From assembly GCA_022453515.1 (NCBI GenBank), contig JAJNNY010000021.1:372001-436000 (forward strand): a stretch of 64,000 nucleotides of DNA, written 5' to 3'. Under the pieces are notes generated by a model. The model did no database searches. It saw only the letters and a list, made by a program, of their open reading frames with translations, and was not told the DNA's origin. The DNA is from Astrocystis sublimbata. Lineage: Eukaryota > Ascomycota > Sordariomycetes > Xylariales > Xylariaceae. The number at the start of each line of letters is the position of its first letter. Position 1 is the stretch's first letter. Below are positions 33,874-43,275 of the stretch, one piece after another. The translations under genes and the position numbers were made by a program.

Positions 33874-35030
33874 AAGAGTTAACGAACGGTCGCAATGAGT
33901 TATCACATTATCTATATAGGGGGTCCGGGTTTCGAACGAGCTGGTGGCCTACTTCTACTTTTGTTCGCCAGGGGCGCAGGGAAAATGAGGAGTTTGCGCC
34001 AAAATGTGTATATGAGGAGAAGGGGAGCCAATCTGTACAACACCACCTATGATGAATGATATTCCCAACATGTACGCTGCCTGTAGAAAGGCTCGTTCCA
34101 TCTCCCCTCTAATCGCGACGAACGTGGTTTGAACCCTGTAGATTACAGCATGAATGAATAGAAGCAATGAAACAAGAACTACTGTACCAGCATGGCATGT
34201 TTCTCTTCGCCTCAGAATATGAATTAGTGGGCTCAATATTCAGTTCCTCTGTTGATGCCAACGCATTGGCCGTTGCCACAGGACATTCATTCTTACAAGT
34301 ACTCGCACATTTGATACTGTCAAAGAGCTACAGAATCTGACGCAGTCGAGCTGCTTTAACGGTACTTAGTAGTTTAACCCCGCCACCATCCATGCTACTT
34401 TCCACATCAGATCAACATGCACAGGGCGTTGACAGCTGTCTCACTCCATTATATACACACAGACACGCAGGATCATGGGCACCTACACTAAAGTTTGCTG
34501 CGTGTCACGCAGTTAAGCACAGACTCTCGACGAGAAAGTTCTACCTACATGCGGGAGGCGCTGTTGGCGAAGTACGGTGAAGGAACCTGAAGGCTGCCCA
34601 GGAGTACAGGTAGGAGGTACTTACATATGTACCTACCTGGACACACTGGAGCCAATAGGTGGATGCAGCTTAGCGCTACCTAACTGCAGGTGGGGGAAGA
34701 GGCTACATGTACCTAGGGCGGGCTAGGAGCTCTGTAGATACAGGCGGGCGGGACAGGCTCGACAGGTAGGTAGAGAGAGCAGATCCCTGCCGGTCAGAGA
34801 GCTACATAACACAGCTGTGACGCACAACGGCAGATGTGGCTTCTTTCGGCCTTGATTTCAAAGCGACCCGTTTCCTGCCAATAATTAGCGGTCGGTATCT
34901 CTCTCATATCTATCCGGGCACTTCACATTTACAACTGTCGTGTTCTGGGTGGAGTATTAGCCTTCACTTCAAAATTCCCATAAATTCCCATTAGCAGGTA
35001 CACATCCAATTGTCGTCTCACAAGTTGACA
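33874..35030. other. Intergenic region TUF1 / disulfide isomerase
   Basis: No gene supported. Contains mirrored TAGGTA tracts at about 34608-34640 and 34760-34775. A hydrophobic open frame on the minus strand at 33955-34236 begins with TTG and lies in the TUF1 3' UTR, so it was not called. Confidence 0.5.
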
Positions 35031-36243
35031 ATGGTTTTACTCAAGAGCTTCGTGCTCGCCGGCCTGACCGCCGTGGTCGCAGCCAAATCCGCTGTGCTCG
35101 ACCTGATCCCCAGCAACTTCGACGATGTCGTCCTCAAGTCCGGCAAGCCCACGCTCGTCGAGTTCTTCGCCCCCTGGTGCGGCCACTGCAAGAACCTAGC
35201 CCCCGTCTACGAGGAGTTAGCCCAGTCCTACGCTTCGTCCAAGGACGTCCAGATCGCCAAGGTCGACGCCGACGCCGAGAAGGCCCTGGGCAAGCGCTTC
35301 GGCGTCCAGGGCTTCCCCACCCTCAAGTGGTTCGACGGCAAGAGCGACAAGCCCGAGGAGTACAAGAGCGGTAGAGATCTCGAGAGCTTGACCAAGTTCA
35401 TCACCGACAAGACCGGCTCCAAGCCCAAGAAGGTCCTGCAGATGCCCAGCCAGGTCGAGATGTTGACCGACGCAACCTTCAAGAAGACCATTGGCGGCGA
35501 CAAGCACGTCCTGGTTGCCTTCACAGCTCCTTGGTGCGGACGTAAGTAGCATTGCACCCCGCCCGATCTCGCCTATCGCTTGCCTGGCACACACATAGTA
35601 CTTCCGAAGGATTAGCTGACCCCGCTCTACCTGTCTAGACTGCAAGAGCCTGGCCCCTATCTGGGAGACTGTCGCCGAGGACTTCATGAACGAGCCCAAC
35701 GTCGTCATCGCCAAGGTGGACGCCGAGGCCGAGAACAGCAAGGTCACGGCGAGCGAGAACGGCGTGACATCGTACCCGACCATCAAGTTCTTCCCCAAGG
35801 GCTCGACCGAGCCAGAGAGCTACGACGGAGGCCGCAGCGAGGCCGACCTGCTGGAGTTCATCAACAGCAAGGCCGACACGCACCGTGTCCCCGGCGGCGG
35901 CCTCGATGCCAAGGCCGGCACCATCGACATCCTGAACCACATTGCGCTGCAGTACGCGGCCGGCACGGAGAAGCTGGCGGAGCTGACGGCCGAGGCCAGG
36001 AAGGCGGCCGAGAACCTGAGCAACGACGCGCAGTACAAGTTCGCCGAGTACTACATCAAGGTGTTTGAGAAGCTGGCGCAGCACGAGGGCTGGGTGGCCA
36101 AGGAGTCGGCGCGCCTGGACAACATCATCCGGAAGGGCGGGCTCGCCCCCTCCAAGCTGGACGAGCTGCAGAGCAAGTCCAACATCCTCAAGCAGTACAT
36201 CGACACCGTCACGGAGAAGATCGTCGGCAAGGACGAGCTGTAA
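35031..36243 (+). CDS. ER protein disulfide isomerase, ERp38/TigA type
   Basis: Two exons, 35031-35541 and 35639-36243; the 97-bp intron falls inside the second active site; 371 aa. A signal peptide (residues 1-18) leads to two thioredoxin domains, each with the CGHC redox site: APWCGHCKN (Cys50-Cys53) and APWCGHCKS (Cys169-Cys172). The C-terminal ERp29c helical domain starts around HRVPGGGLDAKAGTIDILN, and the protein ends in the ER retrieval signal KDEL. It forms and rearranges disulfides in secretory proteins. The start is the second in-frame candidate, the ATG at 35031; the frame extends upstream only through non-ATG codons. Codon use is highly biased to C/G, as in TUF1. Confidence 0.96.
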
Positions 36244-36636
36244 ACAAATGAAAACTGCGGAGGGAGATACTTAGATGTCTCCCCGAGAAGCGACTGGAGT
36301 TGCGTCCCAGGAATGACGCCAAATTCTAGTCTGCTTTGCTATGCGGAGAGAGGAAGAGAAGAGAAGAGAGGAAGAGAGAGGAGCAAACAAGATAGTGGAT
36401 GTTTGTGTTGTGTGTGTAAAACGCCATTTCCTCTGCCTGTAGAGATAGATGATATCTCCTGGGGCCCTTGGACTCCTGTAACGCCATGCCCGTGACCATC
36501 CTATAAACAAATATAACGTTTTATGATATCCCATTAAGCCCTTTACACGCTTTGATCTCGGGTGTCATGCTCTTTTCGTCTCCTCGTAGTGACCCTCCTC
36601 CTCCTCGCTCGATTCCGCTTCTTCGTCTTTGGCTGC
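36244..36636. other. Convergent intergenic region, disulfide isomerase / HSBP1-like
   Basis: 3' UTRs of both genes. A purine run of GAAGAGAGGAAGAGAG type occupies about 36346-36383. No gene. Confidence 0.5.
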
Positions 36637-37197
36637 CTACGACTTGGACGACACAGCGCTCTTCTCCTCGTTGGCGCGCAGGGCGGCTTCGAGGGTGTCT
36701 AGACGGCGCGACATCTCGTCCACTGTAGATTAGGCAAGTAAATTAAGTAAGTGAAGATTCGTATTTGGTTGGGTCTTTGTCAGGCTCGCGAGAGGTAGGG
36801 GTGGAGGATTCGCGCTGCCCGTAATGGGCGCATGGAGACACGTGCTGGGCGGACCGGAACGTACTCTTGGAGAATATGTCGCTCGACATGGAGCTGAACT
36901 TGGTGCCGAGCTGGTTCAGCAGATCTTCGAGGGCGGCGCTGAGTTCGTCCGACCCCTGGGTAGAGAATCGGCTTGTTAGCTTGGGTACCTGGGGCTGAAC
37001 CAATTACTTGCCCCCATTGTATCTAGGTCTCGCTTCTGGTCTTGCATGGTGATACTGTCATTGATGCGGGTGGTGTGGTAGTGGTGGGCGCGCGGCCAGT
37101 GAGGAGAGGGGGCGAGGATGAGGGAGGGAGGTGTTGGGTTACTTACACTGCCTGTGGGTACGGTGTCTTCCTCCTCTCGTTGGATCTTCGGCGCCAT
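36637..37197 (-). CDS. Heat shock factor binding protein 1-like small coiled-coil protein
   Basis: Three exons on the minus strand, 37147-37197 (17 codons), 36865-36955 and 36637-36722; introns of 191 and 142 bp; 75 aa. Most of the protein is one heptad-repeat helix: LSAALEDLLNQLGTKFSSM then MDEMSRRLDTLEAALRA, the HSBP1 pattern. HSBP1 is a small trimeric coiled coil that binds the heat shock factor trimer in animals and also the WASH complex; its role in fungi is little known. Exon 1 was joined directly to the GSDELS exon because this is the simplest join in frame. The first intron contains a second possible acceptor, so an extra small exon cannot be excluded. Confidence 0.8.
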
Positions 37198-37719
37198 ACT
37201 GGTTTGTCTTCGGGAAGTTGGAATCGAAAGTGTGTTGAATGAATGTGATATGACGCTGTCGAGCTCTCTTTTCTAGGTACTTTGAGGATGAGTTGGGTTG
37301 CGTTGTTTGAGATGAAATGGAAGGTTGTCTGTTTAGCAGTAAATCCAGTTGTATTTCGGTTTCCCATTGCGCAAGCCAGATAGATTAGGCTTGGCGTCTC
37401 CGCTGCCTCCTGCGACCTGTCTGCTGCAAGTCCAAGCTACATATATCAATCAATTAAACCTTTTGAGACAGGCAACCTTATGCACAGTACAGTACTGGCT
37501 GCCAACTTGAACACACAAGTTCAGTTTGTCTGTTTCATACATCTGATATCTGAATGTCTGGATTGTATACTTCAAAACTGACCTTGGCCCTACATGACCT
37601 GAACTGAACTGCATTGTGTCTGTGAAATCAGTGAACACTCTACAAATCTTCAAGTTTCATTCGCTTATTCACCATTTTCACTCTGCGTATCAGCTAGCAA
37701 GCAAGCAAAAACTTTGGGC
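37198..37719. other. Divergent promoter region, HSBP1-like / guanylate kinase
   Basis: No gene. Moderately AT-rich with no distinctive motif recognised. Confidence 0.5.
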
Positions 37720-38352
37720 ATGGCGTCTACTGTACAAGCCGGAGATCAAACCGAACTACAGTCGAAAAGCCCACCTCAAACCCGGTGGCCTGTTGTGATC
37801 TCAGGGCCTTCAGGTGTCGGCAAAGGAACGCTAATTCAAAAACTCATCGATGCGCATCCCGGCGTTTTCGCTACCACTGTCTCTCACACAACTCGAGCAC
37901 CACGGCCTGGTGAAGTGGACGGCTTGAGCTACCACTTCGTCTCTGTGCGCGAATTCGAGCTTCTCATCTCCCAAGATGCATTTGTGGAACACACCACTTT
38001 CAGCGGCCACTACTACGGCACCAGCAAACACACCATCGCGGAACAGACTGCGAAAGGCTTGGTAGTCTTGCTGGATATCGAGATGCAGGGCGTGAAGCAG
38101 ATCAAGACACGCACCGCGTTCGAGGCGCGATATGTCTTTGTCAAGCCGCCGAGCATCGAGGTGCTGGAGGCACGGCTACGGGGACGGGGCACGGAAAGCG
38201 AGGAGAGTGTTCAGACGAGGTTGTCGAGGGCGCAAGCTGAGCTTGAATTCGCTGAAACACCTGGAGTGCACGATGTCATTATCACCAATGATGAGATCGA
38301 AGGAGCGTTTGAAAGGCTCGGGCAGTACATTTTCCACGGTCTGGTAATATGA
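37720..38352 (+). CDS. GUK1: Guanylate kinase
   Basis: Single exon, 210 aa, from the ATG at 37720. The enzyme converts GMP to GDP with ATP in the cytosol. The P-loop ISGPSGVGKGTL is followed by the GMP-binding signature SHTTRAPRPGEVDG with SYHFV, then FSGHYYGTSKHTI and the Walker-B-like VVLLDIEMQGVKQI. The lid and C-terminal helices (LRGRGTESEESVQTRL, DVIITND) are complete. Length is slightly above the usual 187-200 aa because of a 22-residue Gln/Ser-rich N terminus. Confidence 0.96.
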   Translation: MASTVQAGDQTELQSKSPPQTRWPVVISGPSGVGKGTLIQKLIDAHPGVFATTVSHTTRAPRPGEVDGLSYHFVSVREFELLISQDAFVEHTTFSGHYYGTSKHTIAEQTAKGLVVLLDIEMQGVKQIKTRTAFEARYVFVKPPSIEVLEARLRGRGTESEESVQTRLSRAQAELEFAETPGVHDVIITNDEIEGAFERLGQYIFHGLVI

Positions 38353-38836
38353 GTTGTTCTTTGGTGTAAAATGATTGCGACGAGATGTTAACTCCAGAAG
38401 TATCATATGACGTACAGTAGGTGGCTTAGGTACATGTATGTAGAATAGGTGCTAGGTGCGCTAACAGGCGGGATAGATACGCTAGTCGGTACAGTGAAGG
38501 ACAGTGTCAGAATCCATTTCCAACCTGAAAGCAACGACGGGACCTGTAACCACATGCCACTGAAGCACAGGTATCTAGACCCCTAGAGTAGCCAGCCAGC
38601 TCAGTCAACCTACGACAAGTCCAACTACCTACCTCCCGTCTGTTTCACATCGCCTACATACTCGGCCCAACGCGAATTCAACACAACACAGCACAACTTG
38701 CCAGGCCAGACAGATCCTTTACTGGTCGCATGTAGAACACTCTTGAAGCCTCCAAGTCCGGCCCTCCCGCGAAATCCCAAATCGTCATGTCAACACGGTA
38801 GTGCAGTGCCGTCCGTGATGGGAAACCGAAGCCACC
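38353..38836. other. Promoter region of the Dsc E3 ligase gene
   Basis: No gene supported; includes TAGGTA and CTACCTAC tracts at 38440-38460 and 38620-38635. Confidence 0.45.
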
Positions 38837-41344
38837 ATGCCAGTCCTGGATAATGCACGTGTCTTCATCCTCGTCTTCATCCTTTTCTGGCTCGCCAGCG
38901 GCCCCGACACAGGCCCAGGCCTCATCGCCGGTCCCTCCCTGGTGCGCAACCGCATCTCCAGTCAGCGCGCTGCCCATGCCGTCCTGAACAGCACAGCCTG
39001 GGGCGACTTTGCCCCCGCCCTTCCTGACGATCCTCCCGAGACGGAGCATCGATACCTCAACCTGACCGGCTTCCGCGAGGAGGACCGATTTGCTTGGGAG
39101 GACCTGCCGCGCTTCAAGAGCCGCTGCGACGAGTGGAGCCGCAACGCCGTCGGCATCCCCGAGACGCAGCAACCCGTATGGCAGAATGCGACCGGCGTTG
39201 TTCGCGGCATGTGGGAGCGCTCCAACGCATCCGTGTCGCGGACCCATTCGAGCTACAATCTCACTCAGATCAGCCCCGAAGTCACCTGGAACGGCCTGAA
39301 TTCCGACTGGAGCAGGAATGTGACCGGTCGTGAGGGCAAGATGCTCGTGCGCATCGACGACCCCGAAGACGCCCATACCGAACCCGAACAGCTGGACCCG
39401 AGACTACTACGCGCCGACGAGATCAGAGCCCGCCATGTTTCCACCACGGTAACAATCGAAGACATTGATGGCACGGGCAGCAGCTGGGAAATGCGATTGC
39501 ATGGTGTCCACTGGCCCAAGGAAGGCGCCATGCTTTTCACCACCTCAAGCGACAAGTTCGCCGGCATCTTCGGCCTCCCGCATCTCACCACCACTCCGAA
39601 ATTCTTCGAGTCCAGCCAGGCTCTGTTGAACAGGACTCTAGGCATCACATTGGACCGTAAGGAGAGATGGGCTTTCACCGACCCCTCCGATCCTTGGGCA
39701 TCCACCATAGATGCGCCTGCCGAGGCCTGGAATCCCGCTCCGCACTGCGAATATCTGCTCTATATCCAGATCCACCCCCTGGATCACAACATCCTCCAAG
39801 TTGAGCCCAGCCTGACAGGTCCGCAAAACATTATCAATGCAATCCACGATATCGAAGATGAGCTGCGCTTTCCTCACGGGACGCCCCAATGGTCAACGCC
39901 CCAGTTGCAGATGTCTGCCGTGCTTTATTCTCCTGACTGCGCTTTCTTCCTCGAGAGCAAGGGCCCTCCAGCGTACCCCCCTGCCGAGGGAGAACACTTG
40001 GTCGGCGTCAAACAAGAGGTCTTTTTGCACAATGTCAGCATTTGGCTGCTAGGACTTGCCTTGGTGATATTCGGTCAAGTCCAGTCCCTCAAATTGCAGA
40101 TGAGGGAGACATCAACTCCTTCAACCCTAGGCCGTGTCAGCTTCTACACCGGTAGTGTGATGCTGCTTGCTGACGGAATTGTATTCGCCGGTTCCGCTGC
40201 TTGGAGCCTCTCAGCTTCCAACACTCTGCTGCCATCGCTTGTCGTCACATGTGTTTCCTTCCTTTCCATGACCATCAATATCTTCTTTCTGTCAGAGATC
40301 TACAAGGTCCAAGAGCCTGAATCTCGGCGGCAAGAGCGCGAAAGGCAGAACCCTTCTAGTGCTCCCAGGTCGCAGTCTGCTCCCCAAGTTCCAGAGCCCA
40401 CGGCTCCAACACCAGACGGGGATCCTATCGGTAGAAGGAGGGCCGCATCACCTCCTATAATCATACCTTCAGATCAAGATATTGACGCCGAAATCGAAGA
40501 AGTGAATAACTCCAGCACGAATAATGCAACCTTGCCTGCGCCTGCCACGGCTGGGACACCTGCAGCAACTACACAAAATAACGGTGTGCCCATTAGCACC
40601 ATTTTTGGACGGTTCATCCTACTTAGCATTTGTATACTGTTCCTCAGTCTCGCCGCCGTCACATGGCGGCCTTCTCTACGTTCAGCATACTACAACTCCA
40701 TCGCGTTCATCTACCTATCCTTGTGGACGCCACAGATATATCGTAACGTTTACCGCAATTGCCGACAAGCGCTGTCGTGGCATTTTGTCATAGGACAATC
40801 TGTTCTGCGGCTAACCCCTATCGGCTACTTCTATATCTGGGCAGACAACTTTGCATTCGCCGAGTCCGACTGGAGTGCTTTCGCCATTCTCGTCGGCTGG
40901 GTCTGGGCTCAGATCTGGGTCCTTGTAGGACAATCAGTTCTGGGACCGCGGTTCGGGCTACCGAAGGGCTGGCTGCCGGAAGCGTGGGAGTATCACCCAG
41001 TACTGAGAGAGGATAACATTGAAGCAGGTGGTCTTCCAATTGGCCTCGTGTCTGCGCCAAATAGCCCGATCTTGGAGCGCGTCAAGTCGGCGGACGACGA
41101 CAAGGAGAAGAGACGGACAAACATTCATGTCATAGATTGCGCGATCTGTCGAGAGGTCCTGGAGGTTCCGGTTGTCAAGGCTGGCGAGGAGGACCCAACA
41201 GCAGGTGGTGTGGCAGGCGTTCTCGCAAGGCGCATGTATATGGTTACGCCATGCCGCCACATCTTCCACAGCGCATGTTTGGAGGGCTGGATGAGGTTTA
41301 GGCTGCAATGCCCGATTTGTAGAGAGGAGTTGCCTCCACTTTGA
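38837..41344 (+). CDS. dscA: Dsc complex subunit A / Tul1-type RING E3 ubiquitin ligase
   Basis: Single exon, 835 aa. A signal-anchor (VFILVFILFWLASG) is followed by a large lumenal domain (about 25-390) with several Asn-X-Ser/Thr sites, such as NLTG, NASV and NVTG. Seven or so membrane helices run from about 395 to 720 (for example SIWLLGLALVIFGQV, LLSICILFLSLAAVTW, FAILVGWVWAQIWVLVG), broken by a cytosolic Ser/Pro-rich loop at about 490-590. The C terminus is a RING-H2 finger: CAIC, then PCRHIFHSAC and CPIC. Tul1/Dsc1 is the Golgi and endosome E3 ligase that degrades membrane proteins and in many fungi activates the sterol regulator SREBP under low oxygen. Length and order match the family. 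Confidence 0.95.
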   Translation: MPVLDNARVFILVFILFWLASGPDTGPGLIAGPSLVRNRISSQRAAHAVLNSTAWGDFAPALPDDPPETEHRYLNLTGFREEDRFAWEDLPRFKSRCDEWSRNAVGIPETQQPVWQNATGVVRGMWERSNASVSRTHSSYNLTQISPEVTWNGLNSDWSRNVTGREGKMLVRIDDPEDAHTEPEQLDPRLLRADEIRARHVSTTVTIEDIDGTGSSWEMRLHGVHWPKEGAMLFTTSSDKFAGIFGLPHLTTTPKFFESSQALLNRTLGITLDRKERWAFTDPSDPWASTIDAPAEAWNPAPHCEYLLYIQIHPLDHNILQVEPSLTGPQNIINAIHDIEDELRFPHGTPQWSTPQLQMSAVLYSPDCAFFLESKGPPAYPPAEGEHLVGVKQEVFLHNVSIWLLGLALVIFGQVQSLKLQMRETSTPSTLGRVSFYTGSVMLLADGIVFAGSAAWSLSASNTLLPSLVVTCVSFLSMTINIFFLSEIYKVQEPESRRQERERQNPSSAPRSQSAPQVPEPTAPTPDGDPIGRRRAASPPIIIPSDQDIDAEIEEVNNSSTNNATLPAPATAGTPAATTQNNGVPISTIFGRFILLSICILFLSLAAVTWRPSLRSAYYNSIAFIYLSLWTPQIYRNVYRNCRQALSWHFVIGQSVLRLTPIGYFYIWADNFAFAESDWSAFAILVGWVWAQIWVLVGQSVLGPRFGLPKGWLPEAWEYHPVLREDNIEAGGLPIGLVSAPNSPILERVKSADDDKEKRRTNIHVIDCAICREVLEVPVVKAGEEDPTAGGVAGVLARRMYMVTPCRHIFHSACLEGWMRFRLQCPICREELPPL

Positions 41345-41541
41345 TAGAATGCAACATACCCCTCCCTGCGGACTTTGATTCGTTGCCTCATTGTATCGCT
41401 GACTTTGTCTTGTTGACCTATCACCCATCAGTTTATGTGACCCTCCAGATCTCACTCTAACAATATATCGCGCTAGTATTGACGACAACCCGCTCAACTG
41501 ACAATATCAAGAAATCAGCTGAGCATTTATCGCAGGGCAAT

Positions 41542-43275
41542 ATGCGCCTTATCAATGCCAAGACCCGCAAGCTCAAGGAGTTTTTCGATGATCAAATCCC
41601 AGACTATGCCATTCTTTCCCATACATGGGGAGATGATGAAGTAACATTTCAAGATATACAGCGTTGGTCTAATAGGAGTAGTTGGTTTCGCAGGAGGAAA
41701 CGCGGGTATACCAAAATCGATCAAATGTGTCGGAAGGCAATCCAAGCAGGTCTCGACTGGGTATGGATTGACACTTGCTGTATTGATAAATCCAGCAGTG
41801 CCGAGCTTTCAGAAGGTACGTACCCTTTGAAAAATAGAACTTTCTATGCGAAACTTACATAATAAGCAATCAACTCTATGTTCGATTGGTACGCAGCTTC
41901 TCGAAAATGTTACGTATATTTAGAGGATGTTCCACCTTCAAGCCTTAAAGAAGACATTGCGAAAGCGTTCCTCAAATGCCGATGGCTCACGAGAGGATGG
42001 ACTTTGCAAGAATACCTAGCTCCCCGTTTCCTTGTGATGCTCGATTCATCCTGGGAAGAGATTAACCGTGATTCCGAGCCCGGCAATTACTATATCTCGA
42101 GAGACCTGATGTTACGGTATACTGGTATCGATAGGAGCCGTTGGAGAGAAGCAGACGTGCCCCAAAGACTGTCCTGGGCAGCGAGACGACAAACTTCTAG
42201 ACGAGAAGACTTAGCGTATTGTCTTCTTGGCATTCTAGATGTCAAGATGCCTTTGCTTTACGGAGAGGGCAACGAGGCTTTCCCTCGCTTGCTTGGAGAA
42301 CTCATCAAAAAGTCGAATTCTCATGGTGTGTTGGCAGCTTGATACGATTCACCATATGTGACGAATCCATCAGAATACTGTCCTCTAATGCCCACGTCAC
42401 CCCGGGCATTCGAAGAGTGTACATCCGGATTTCAACATGTGTCTGTGCGTGGAAAGTCCAATTCTCCTCAGTTTTCTCTCACAAATGCCGGGCTGAGTGT
42501 CGAACTGCCACTTGTGATGATTGATGCCGAATCGCAAGTCTTCTTGGGCCTTCTGAATTGCCAGGATCGATTCAGGGACCATATTTCACAAGTGGCCATT
42601 GTATTGGTAAGACGGGGTGATAATCAAGATGGTCAGTTCTATGGACGAGCTTTCCCAGCCTTATCCGTCCCAAAGCATTTCCGCATCCACGCACGCTGCG
42701 AGAACATTTATATAACAGATCTTCACATCCCTCGTAACCCCTGGCAATATACTGGCCTTATAATCAATTACATCAATCTGCGAAATGTTGGGTTCCAATT
42801 TGGTGGCGTGTACCCCCCTTGCAACGCTGAAGAAACGAGACAAGGATGCATCGGAGCGTCATTTCCCAAGAACAATCGATCCTTTGTGTTGCTTCTAAAA
42901 ACATGGAAGCATCGCACAAACATCGTTTTCTTCGTTTCCGACACGTCTAGTTGTGGGGTTCAACTATTGGTCACATTGACAAAGTCTGAGTCACTTATAC
43001 ACTTCTTGTTGGCGAACGAGCATGACCGAGGTCTTGGATCATCATCGGGAACACAATCCATTCCACAGATACCGCAACAAGCTTGGTCCGATCATATCGA
43101 TCTCAGAAACGTAAGGACGTGGAGTTGTTGGGCCGACAGCGTTGAATTTCACTCTCCTGAATCTCCAGTCACACAGGGGGGAAAGTTTCGCCTTTCAGCC
43201 CTAACAGGCGGGAAGCGCAATGACTATTCATATCACTACACCCTGGAAACTGTGATCGAATCAATACCACGCTAA
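41542..43275 (+). pseudogene. HET-domain (heterokaryon incompatibility) gene interrupted by one in-frame TGA
   Basis: Exons 41542-41815 and 41867 onwards, 51-bp GT-AG intron. The HET domain is clear: MRLINAKTRKLKEFF at the start, YAILSHTWGDDEVTF, IDQMCRKAIQAGLDWVWID and CCIDK, and RGWTLQEYLAP, then SRREDLAYCLLGILDVKMPL and LYGEGNEAF. At 42340-42342 a TGA follows VLAA, where a Trp (TGG) is likely; the same frame then stays open for 310 codons to 43275 (PTSPRAFEEC, then a beta-rich C-terminal part). One G-to-A change explains this. A 48-bp intron (42331-42378) that would remove the stop is possible but has no clear branch site. As read, the protein would end soon after the HET domain (249 aa). 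HET proteins trigger cell death after hyphal fusion of unlike strains. Confidence 0.7.

Noticed and set aside
33955..34236. Minus-strand hydrophobic protein behind TUF1
   Set aside because: Starts with TTG, lies in the TUF1 3' UTR and has no family feature.
36961..37146. Extra internal exon in the HSBP1-like gene
   Set aside because: An acceptor and a GC-type donor could define one, but the direct join of exon 1 to the GSDELS exon is simpler and keeps frame.
42331..42360. Programmed read-through or selenocysteine at the HET-gene TGA
   Set aside because: The context TGA-TAC lacks the CTA that favours read-through, and filamentous ascomycetes lack selenocysteine insertion. A nonsense change or an intron explains the data better.
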